This document shows, one piece after another, positions 56,694 through 64,000 of a stretch of DNA of 64,000 nucleotides. The position numbers and the translations under genes were made by a program. The notes beneath the pieces are model-generated. The model did no database searches and was not told the origin of the DNA. It worked only from the letters and a program-made list of their open reading frames with translations. The stretch comes from Anodontia alba (taxonomy: Eukaryota; Mollusca; Bivalvia; Lucinida; Lucinidae), in contig OZ024831.1 in NCBI GenBank assembly GCA_964016985.1, positions 25,649,631 to 25,713,630 of the forward strand. Direction: 5' to 3'. Each line of letters starts with the position of its first letter. Position 1 is the first letter of the stretch.

Positions 56694-57128
56694 TTACACA
56701 GTCACGGAGAAGGCGTGTATTCCTTGAGTCCCAAACCGTTAACTTCCCTGCTTTAACAAGTAAGCATGTATGACGCAATTCATTAGTATCGCCTCATTGG
56801 GGGCATATGAACGAGACGATTTTATGGGTATCCATAACGTTCATGTGAAGATATGCAGTTTCGGTTTCATCTGAATCCTGCATCGGTTCAAAAGTAAAGG
56901 CAACACTATTTAAAACGACTGAATTAAAACAAACCCAACCCAATTAGCTCCATTTTTTTCCCGTCCTAAGCGCAACAATTCTAGCTGAGTGACGCAGGGG
57001 CGATGAAAGTACAACTACCGTGTCTCAAAAATGCACTGGCCCAGATCAGCATGCATTAACTTTTCTATGTTGTTCAGTTTGAACATGTCTGAATCTCTAT
57101 AGAGCGAAAGCCGTTTACCATGATCGGA
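56694..57128. other. Unassigned; possible hairpin-core remnant
   Basis: CATTAGTATCGCCTCATTGG at 56781 and GAACGAGACGATTTTATGGG at 56808 look like scrambled arms of the shared core. Confidence 0.35.
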
Positions 57129-57353
57129 TAGTAAAACTGGGGTTTAGAGGGGTATACATTATTTTTCTTATTTCTGCTCAAAAACATAGATTGAGAATAC
57201 TCGTTAGAACCGCCTCGCCGAGGCGGTTCTAACGAGTACCCACAATCTATGTTGTGAGCAGAAATATGAAAAATATCAGAATTTTTACCTGAAAACTTTC
57301 AGTTTCTTGTGGTGAAATTTTCAATGTATTTGAATAGGCGTGTTTTCGTAATG
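57129..57353 (-). mobile_element. Family A16: left end missing
   Basis: Starts inside the element at TAGTAAAACTGGGGTTT and runs through a perfect inner palindrome to GGCGTGTTTTCGTAATG. Confidence 0.85.
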
Positions 57354-57629
57354 GATATTTCGTATTTCGCCAGTATATTCTAACATTTTCAGTAAGTGGA
57401 CAGCGACGGCTGTGGTCATACTGCACGCATGCGTATTCTGATTTGGGTGTTCGCCGTTTGCATGCGCATTTAGCATTCTTGTTGTGTGATACAACTTAAA
57501 TTTTGCAGTAGCACAATAGAAGCTAGCAAGAGCTCATCGCACGTGCTACTTGCAGCTAGCCACTGCAAATCGATTCTGTCGGAATCGCAATGCATTGAAT
57601 ACAAAAAAAAAAAAAAAAACGTGTTGTGA

Positions 57630-57850
57630 GGGAAATTGATACACTTTCAAGGGAGACAACTCTGTCAAAATGTGTTTTTTCCATTTGAAAAGAGGTCTGC
57701 TCTAAAAAGAAAGAATTGGCTCCACAAGAGGGGAGCAAATTCTTTCCTTTTAGGGTAGATCCCTTTTCAGAAGCGGTTTGATGAACAAGAAAGCAAACAG
57801 CAGAAGATCAAAATGGTTGCCTCCCTCACAAAAATAGCAGATAACTACGT
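57630..57850. repeat. Family N hairpin repeat
   Basis: GAAAAGAGGTCTGCTC, TAAAAAGAAAGAATTGGCTCC, GGGAGCAAATTCTTTCC, TTTTAGGGTAGATCCC, TTTTCAGAAGCGG; the best preserved hairpin of the family (57675-57775). Poly-A at 57602-57619. Confidence 0.6.
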
Positions 57851-57851
57851 C

Positions 57852-57917
57852 CCAGCAGGCACATAACATCAAAATGACGTTGATTCGACGTCATTTTAAC
57901 GCTGTGTGCCCACTAGG
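57852..57917. repeat. Family P short member
   Basis: CCCAGCAGGCACATAACATC, AAAATGACGTTG, ACGTCATTTTAACG, TGTGTGCCCACTAGGG: a hairpin around GATTC. Confidence 0.65.
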
Positions 57918-58511
57918 GTACATCCATTCCCATAAACAACAGTGTATTATGTCCGAAAAACACACTGGAAGGGCAGGTTGGAATGTTCCTTTACAATATG
58001 TATATAGATGTATAGCATTTTGTTTTAAAAACTGCTTGTGTTTAGATATGTTAAAACCAGTTGCTAGGTTTTATTAAGCACAATAGGCAGGATTGGGTTG
58101 CCCTAAACACACAGAGTTTCTTTTTTGTTTGTTTGTTTGGCCTAAATAACTAAACAATAGTTTGGCTCTTTGTAAACAATGTATATCCGGATGAGAGGGC
58201 CGTAACGAACCATAAACATGCATTTTCTTTTACCGTTTTCAAAAAAAAATATAGTTCTTGTTTCTCTTTAAATTCTTGCTCATTTGGATCGCCTCACCGA
58301 AGCAACATTACATATGTATTCGTGAAGATATGTCTGTATGATACCATTTTTATTGGTTGCTTTATTGATAGTGACAAAATTATTTAAGAGTAGAAGTTTA
58401 GCACACGAAAGGAAAGAAAGAAAAGAAGTAAAAATATGTTTCTATTAATGAAAAGACAACACTGATGACAACTGTACCTAAAATCAAAGAGCTTGATATT
58501 CTGGCGTTTTT
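57918..58511. other. Unassigned; partial hairpin remnants
   Basis: GTAAACAATGTATATCCGGATG at 58172 is a decayed GCAAACAG-type half hairpin; GATCGCCTCACCGAAGC at 58289 recalls the A/C core. No gene. Confidence 0.35.
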
Positions 58512-58790
58512 CATCACGAGAACACGCCTATATAATTTTGACCCTCTTAAACCCCACTTTTATAACGTAAAACTGGGGTTTACAGGGGTATACATTATTT
58601 TTCTTAGTTCTGCTCAAAATATAGATTATGGGTACTCGTTAGAACCGCCTCGTCGAGGCGGTTCAAACGAGAACCCACAATCTATATTTTAAGCAGAAGC
58701 ATGAAAATATCAGAATTTTTTTTGTCTTAAAAAATTCATTTTTGGATGGTAAAATTTTCAATATATTTCAATAGGCATGTTTTCGTAATG
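58512..58790 (-). mobile_element. Family A17
   Basis: CATCACGAGAACACGCCTAT to GGCATGTTTTCGTAATG; intact inner palindrome CGCCTCGTCGAGGCGG. Confidence 0.87.
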
Positions 58791-58857
58791 ATACAAATTC
58801 GATCAAAAAGGGATAACAGTAAAAAAGTTGTTACGGTCGATATGTTAAATGTTTAAG

Positions 58858-58922
58858 GTGTGTGTGTAGTGGTGGTGGTAATGTGGTGGTGCTGGGTGTG
58901 GGGAAGGGGGTGGGTGAGGAGG
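58858..58922. repeat. GT/GGT-rich tract with G-quadruplex-type motif
   Basis: GGTGGTGG runs followed at 58894-58914 by GGG, TGT, GGGG, AA, GGGGG, T, GGG: four G-runs with short loops on the plus strand. Confidence 0.75.
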
Positions 58923-58969
58923 CTTGGTGCATTTGGTACATTTTCCGCCATTTTTGTGCACGAGATACA

Positions 58970-59130
58970 ATTTTTGTTACTTTCCGTTTGCGTTCCTGTA
59001 CACCAAGTCCCTTCTTAAAAGGGTTTACCTAAAAGGATATACTTTGCTCCCAAGGAGAGCAAATTCTTTCCTTTTAGAGCACAACTGATTCAGAATGGAG
59101 CCAAAGACAATTTGACAGAGTTGGCCTCCA
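58970..59130. repeat. Family N hairpin repeat
   Basis: TTCTTAAAAGGGTTTACC, TAAAAGGATATACTTTGCTCC, AGCAAATTCTTTCCTTTTAG. Confidence 0.5.
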
Positions 59131-59179
59131 TTAGAAATGTATCTATTCCTCTAAATGAGCTCATAAAGATTTCAAAATA

Positions 59180-59261
59180 GAAATTAGTTTGTTTTCGGAT
59201 AGAAAACAATGCAGTTTTCAGAAATTAGTTTGTTTTCGGATCGAAAACAATGCTGTTTTCG
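59180..59261. repeat. Two tandem 41-bp units
   Basis: GAAATTAGTTTGTTTTCGGA, TMGAAAACAATGCWGTTTTC occurs twice in a row. Confidence 0.9.
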
Positions 59262-59836
59262 TGCAAAATTAATAAACATATGTATATATATATGAAAAAA
59301 AAAATGTTTATATACAGATAGAGAGCTAAAGTACTAATGTAAACATCGTTTCTTTAGGTTTTGCATCTCTTTAGTACTACATAAGACCTATTAAAAGCAG
59401 TACTTCATAATATCGTTGGGATAATTTCACATATTTTCTACGTTTCATGGAGAAATAAATTTCAAATTATTATTCATAACAATTTAGTATCGACTATTAT
59501 AATACTGAAACGTTATGTGGTATTATTAATTTATATAATGTAAACGTGCGTCAGCTGCTGTGTTCTCGATGCTTTATTTACTTAATCAGAAAGCAAACTG
59601 TACACTCGTGTCTGATGTCCGTTACATGTGTGTGTATTTATTATAATCAAACTTCTCGTTGTTAACCTCGTAAATAAACAAATCGTATGAAAAATAGTTA
59701 CCCCCAAGTTTCCCCATAATATATAGTGAAAACGAGGTATGCAGGGCTCTACATCATAAGGTGAATTTTCAGAATTTTGCAGCAATGTGCCAGCGTTTTT
59801 AAACTTCTTGCAACCTTTTTACAACATCAGTTCGTC
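59262..59836. other. Unassigned
   Basis: AT-rich, no structure recognised. Confidence 0.45.
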
Positions 59837-60052
59837 TTAATTCTTTCACTGCAACAGACGATGATTATAGACTTTTGCAAACAGCGTCGATCCAGATGAG
59901 ACGGCTCATAATGAGCCATCTCATCTGGATCTACGCTGTCTGACATTCAGTCTTTCAACTTTACATAAAAACTTCTCTCCAATCTACAGGTTGTTTAAAA
60001 CTTATAAGTCAGGCGACAAATATAATCTGAAATTAGGCACGGAACTGGTTAA
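59837..60052 (+). mobile_element. Family F8: TTAA-flanked MITE
   Basis: TTAATTCTTTCACTGCAAC to CACGGAACTGGTTAA; hairpin GCAAACAGCGTCGATCC, GATGAGACGGCTCAT and inverse. Same subtype as F1. Confidence 0.75.
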
Positions 60053-60138
60053 ATTGCTTAATAAAGTCATGCTTTCCAATAATATATAGCGAAAGCGACT
60101 TGTCTTACATAGCTCTAGATAAGAGAGACATCAAGTTA

Positions 60139-60499
60139 CAGTCGAACTTCAATGGCTCGAACTCCTTTGGGACCATGGAAATTTGTTCGAGATATAGGTA
60201 GTTCGAGCCACTGAGGATTAATCATTACGCCAGGTCAGGAAGCAAATGGCGACAATTTAGTGATTTTTTTTTTCGAGCTTCTGGACAATAATGGTATGTT
60301 GTGTGTACTCATTAGAATCGCCTCGACGATGCGATTCTAATGAGTACACACAACACACACTTTCATGATAAAATAAGAAAAAAACATTAAATATTTGTTT
60401 TCTTGAGCTATTTGGAAGAATTTTGTACAGACTGAAAAAAGAGTTCGAATCATCCACGGTAAACGAGCCATCCGTGTTCGAGCCATTGAGGTTATACTG
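60139..60499 (+). mobile_element. Family C6: pogo/Tigger-like MITE, reference copy
   Basis: TA|CAGTCGAACTTCAATGGCTC to GAGCCATTGAGGTTATACTG|TA. Central arms TATGTTGTGTGTACTCATTA, GAATCGCCTCG and a nearly exact inverse. The outer parts repeat TTCGAGCCAC-type words. Confidence 0.85.
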
Positions 60500-61228
60500 T
60501 ATATGCTTCTTCTGATTTCTACACAACATATGCTCTAGTGGAGAAATCAAAATATCCCTTTGTTATGGTAAGAAGATGGTTTATCTAAATCTGTGGCTCA
60601 GAAGAATATAACTAAGAAGTGTACTTTAATTTTCACACAAAAACTAAAAGAAAATAAAAATAAATAAATAAATAAATAAATGATGAAGAAACCAATGATG
60701 AAAATAATAATAATGCCGTGTTCCATAGTGTTATGTTTTCTTTATTATTCGCCATGATTTCTTTGTATTAATGTCGATCATTATTATTCACAGTTCTAGA
60801 TAAGAAGGGTGGATATTAGGTAAATATTTTTTTCTTATTTTTCCATAAAATATAAGCTGTGTGTACTCATTGGAAGCGCCTCAGCGATATATGTTCTTTT
60901 TCTGGAGAAATAAGAAAAATACCATTACTTGTTTGTTGGAAAGAAAAAAACGCCTTATCAGGTGCTATGTTATTATTCTTGCTAAGCTGCTAAGTGAAAA
61001 AAAAAAAAGAAAAAAAAAGCTGTTGTACATTTTTTTATGTTGTTTCCTTACATGAAGAGGAACTGAAATTTATTACAGCTTTATTAAATAACATTTAAAA
61101 CATGAATGAATAAAAACAACACCGTCTAAAAATAGTAAATTTACCTTTGTGAGAAAAGATGACTTGCTTCCTTGTATATGTGGCAAAGAACAGGAAGATA
61201 AATATTGCTTTACTATAGGTTCATAAAA
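60500..61228. other. Unassigned; half of a hairpin-core element at 60820-60925
   Basis: TTTCTTATTTTTCCATAAAAT, GTGTGTACTCATTGGAAGCGCC, then ATATATGTTCTTTTTCTGGAG, AAATAAGAAA: outer stem and left core arm kept, right core arm lost. Confidence 0.5.
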
Positions 61229-61234
61229 TGTATT

Positions 61235-61289
<55 letters not shown>

Positions 61290-61432
61290 TTTTGGAAAAA
61301 AACAGAATGATCTTTTGGATGCCATCCACTCTGATTTATTTAGAAATAATAATAATAATAATAATAGTAATAATAATAATAAAAAAATAATAATAATAAA
61401 TAAATAAATGAATAAATAAATAAATAAATAAT
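61229..61432. repeat. (TTTA)n and (AAT)n microsatellites
   Basis: TTTA run at 61229-61292, and AAT/AAAT runs at 61339-61432. Confidence 0.95.
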
Positions 61433-62200
61433 AATAGCAAACAGTAAATAAGCACGCTACAACATAGATGCTCAGAAAATAGTTGCTTTTGTGGGGAAGT
61501 TTGATAAATATGCTGTTGTTCAAAGAAACAATATCACAGTTGCGACTTATTTAGTACTGGCCGACCTGATCATGGTCTACATTCTTCTCTAAACATCTGT
61601 AATACTCGTTTATTATACCCGTGAAATGTTCAAATTTCGGGAGGGTATTTGCGCTCGATTAGGTATGTGCATTTTACTCACTGTTTGTGAGTGTCAAAGC
61701 TTATTTATGAAATAGGTAAAACTACAATAACATTAATAAATGCGGTTCATAGTTTGAGATTAAAACGATAGGAAGACGTCATAGTAATTCTGTATACATT
61801 TTGTTTCCGTCTCGTTGGTTTTTTACCGGTCCATATAATCAGATTTTTGTTGGACTTCATAACTTAGCTGGTCATGCAAAACGGATGTGGTATAATCGAA
61901 CAACAATGGCCCAGAACAGACTGCAAAGGTCTGATTAGGGTAGCCACTATTCGCCTGGGAAAAGACTGGCACGTTTAGAGTGTAACCACAGAAAACGAAG
62001 GCCCAGATTAAATTGCGCTGATGCGCAGGCTGATATGGGCATTTGTTGTTCAGACTACACAAATACCTTTACAAAACGTGTAGATACACACGAGACGGGT
62101 ACCCTGTTTCCCATTGTATTTTCTAATAGTTGACTGACACCCTATCTGTCAATAAACATGTCCAAAATCAAAACTGGAAGAGTCCGTCATATCTTCAGAT
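61433..62200. other. Unassigned; Family E-like fragment at 61905-62060
   Basis: TGGCCCAGAACAGACTGC and GGCCCAGATTAAATTGCGC, TGCGCAGGCTGATATGGGC are Family E-type inverted words. Confidence 0.4.
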
Positions 62201-62232
62201 AAGAGGGGCTACTATAAAATATTGTTTTCTTA

Positions 62233-62328
62233 TTTGTGCGCGAAAACATAGGTTGTGGGAAGTCGTTAGAAGCGCCTCACCGAGGCGCTTCTAACGACTT
62301 CCCACAACCTATGTTTTCGTGCACAAAT
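62233..62328. mobile_element. Hairpin element with shared core, GTGCRCGAAAACATAGG stem
   Basis: Arms TTTGTGCGCGAAAACATAGG, TTGTGGGAAGTCGTTAGAAG, CGCCTC and nearly exact inverse (46 nt each). The core has AAGTC in place of TACTC, mirrored by GACTT on the other arm. Outer termini not resolved. Confidence 0.75.
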
Positions 62329-62875
62329 ATTAAAGAAAAGGCAGCGGTGCTTTTCGGTTGAAAAAAAAATGAATATGCCTATTTGGAGTTACGTCCTCGT
62401 TTGAGGTGAAAATTTATAAGGTCCCTTTTTTGCGGGACGCGACGGATATTATTTTTGGTGTACCGTATTGCTCGTGATGTATGTCTGAAACGTACTATTC
62501 TGTCAAAATAATTGATGGGTCCTGCATATAAATCATGTCTGGGGCAATACATCATTCTAGATCGATGACCTTTTTTTCTCTGCATATCAAGTCATATCTC
62601 TCATATAACATTTATTAGAACACAAAACCTGTTTATAAGATGGTTTCGTATATAAGACGGTTTACATGTGGACCCCAAATGTTGTAACTAAACACAAATG
62701 TATAAATTATATAAAATGGTTGTTTGTTTCCATATAATCTGTACATATGTGTTTAGATACAACTAGGTTGTTTGGCTAACACGTTTTTGCTTGGGATCCC
62801 AGCAAGCGTTATAAAGAGATTGCGCGGTATTTTTACGTTATTACTTTCATTTTTCATATGTATTGTCTAAACAGG
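62329..62875. other. Unassigned
   Basis: No structure recognised. Would be the start of an intron if the exon call next to it is right. Confidence 0.4.
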
Positions 62876-62883
62876 TTACTTAC

Positions 62884-63202
62884 CTATGTCCGAGCCCGCC
62901 TGGGGTGGCTCACCTTTTCGAACGGGCTTCTTTTCTTTCATCCATGCGAAGTCCGGAAATTTAGAGTTGAGGGTTTGATCCCGTGCCTCGGGAAAGTTCT
63001 CCGAGCTGCCGGCCAGGGTAGCGAGCCCCTCTCTGACTGGCGAAGCGCTGTTACGGTTATAATTATGACAATAATTTCCTATGTCAGACTCCGAAGTGAT
63101 TGATGAGGTCACTAATGCATCATTAATGTGAGGAACGCTTGTCATAAATTCTGCTATACACGGTTCACTGTTGATAAATCCAGACTCACGGTTGTCCCCC
63201 AT
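62884..63202 (-). CDS. Candidate first coding exon of an unrecognised gene
   Basis: Minus strand, ATG at 63202 with a good initiation context (GAAAATGG). The frame is open for 106 codons plus one base and reaches a consensus splice donor, ATAG|GTAAGT, at 62884/62883, just before the frame stops. A weaker donor, AAAG|GTGAGC, lies at 62914/62913. The predicted residues (MGDNRESGFINSEP..., then ASPVREGLATLAGSSE, ...WMKEKKPVRKGEPPQ) are polar and probably disordered, with no domain or membrane segment. Local GC in the second half is well above its surroundings. The next exons would lie at lower coordinates, and I could not find them. Alternatively it is part of an unrecognised mobile element. Confidence 0.35.
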
Positions 63203-64000
63203 TTTCGTGAATAAAATTTCATCTAATCTTTTTCCTTCAGTAATATTTCACTCCATTTTCCTACATTTGCTATTTCGGTAATATATTCATTTTGTAATCA
63301 CACAACTTGTTGATAAAAGAGACTTTGCATTAAAAACTAGTCTTACAATTTACGTTTGCTTCGTATTCGTGAATAGCTCAACACTTGACAAGTCACGTGA
63401 TATAACCGTCCAATCCTGAACAACATATGGTTTCGTTTGACAGCTCGTAGATAAGAGGTCAGGCCTCATATTGTATTCGTGGTAAATATAGATATTCGGA
63501 AAATTTATTATGATTTTATTGTACTTTTTACGCTCTTTCACAAATTGTATCATTCGATACCCGGTTTATTACAGTAAATTAGTTTCGATTTTTTTTTTCT
63601 CTCGCGATAAAGTCGTCGGCGTTAATCGTCTAATGACCCTATCATCTGTATCACGTTATGGCCCATAATTCACTGATTTTTCACCGCTTGTCAGTTTGGG
63701 CTACTGAAAACGCACAAATCATTATTTCCAGCGATCCTTCATTTTTCTGGCATAAATTTGACACTGATCGTCTAGCTACAGTCCTCAAAAGTCTTTTAAT
63801 AGAAGAGAGGCAATTTTCCATAGCCATTTTATATTCAGTTTCGGAAAGATATAGTCCGTTTATGTTGAAATATACACTACACTTCTTTTATTCAAACTAA
63901 ATAACGTCATGGTTTCTGGTTTTGAATTAGTAGAGGACAAAAATGCGTAAAATGAATTTTCTTGTAATATGATACCGTCAGTAAATGAACAGTGCGTTGT
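63203..64000. other. Unassigned right edge
   Basis: AT-rich. If the exon at 62884-63202 is real, its 5' untranslated region and promoter are here; I see no TATA box in a useful position. An 80-codon plus frame at 63658-63900 has no recognisable domain. Confidence 0.4.

Noticed and set aside
62930..63000. Second tRNA-like or SINE head (GGGTTTGATCCCGTG resembles box B)
   Set aside because: No matching box A at the right distance, no poly-A and no flanking duplication. It falls inside the candidate exon.

Overview
The window looks like animal nuclear DNA and almost certainly non-coding. It is AT-rich and full of microsatellites and short inverted-repeat elements. I see no operons, rRNA or convincing long open reading frame; the longest is 178 codons and lies inside a repeat. 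A bivalve mollusc is my best guess. The basis is memory of similar repeats in clam and mussel genomes: a tRNA-derived SINE with a Meta-like centre, 'CTCACCTGA...TCAGGTGAG' tandem-core elements, TTAA-flanked elements with a GCAAACAG hairpin, and pogo-like MITEs. No gene confirms the species group.

The window is a layered graveyard of non-autonomous elements. Family A (about 280 bp, ends CATYACGAAAACA) has 17 copies. Families B and C are pogo/Tigger-like MITEs with TA at both ends (4 and 6 copies). Family D (ends GGGCCCAGTTGTTCAAAG) has 8 copies. Family F is piggyBac-like, with TTAA flanks and a GCAAACAG hairpin (8 copies, plus relatives with other ends). Family E (ends near GCCGCAAC...GTACC) has 4 good copies and several decayed relatives. 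Repeat I is a long unclassified repeat in about nine pieces. M is a 275-bp tandem dimer. N, P, G, Q and L are smaller hairpin or dispersed families. Three elements have tandem-repeat cores (24.56-25.75, 51.41-52.29 and 52.29-52.93 kb), and one SINE lies at 55.0 kb.

Region by region: 0-9 kb holds F1, A1-A4, the M dimer and homopolymers. 9-19 kb has repeat I pieces, A5 and two C copies. 19-29 kb has E1-E2, B1-B2, C3-C5, a G hairpin and the first tandem-core element. 29-45 kb has a minisatellite, D3-D7, A7-A11, B3 and P. 45-53 kb has the longest repeat I copy, a possible coding relic, B4, A12, paired L repeats and two tandem-core elements. 53-62 kb has A13-A17, the SINE nested in A15 nested in M, and C6. 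The last kilobase holds the best candidate coding exon (minus strand, 63202 to 62884).

The most interesting structure is not a gene. A palindromic core (GTACTCRTTAGAANCGCCTC and its inverse) sits at the centre of several elements whose outer ends are unrelated, and the two arms change together between families and copies. A second hairpin, GCAAACAGTGTAGAYCC, is likewise shared by at least four kinds of ends. This suggests exchangeable hairpin modules, or arm-to-arm copying, in MITE evolution. It is an inference from reading by eye and needs a genome-wide alignment.
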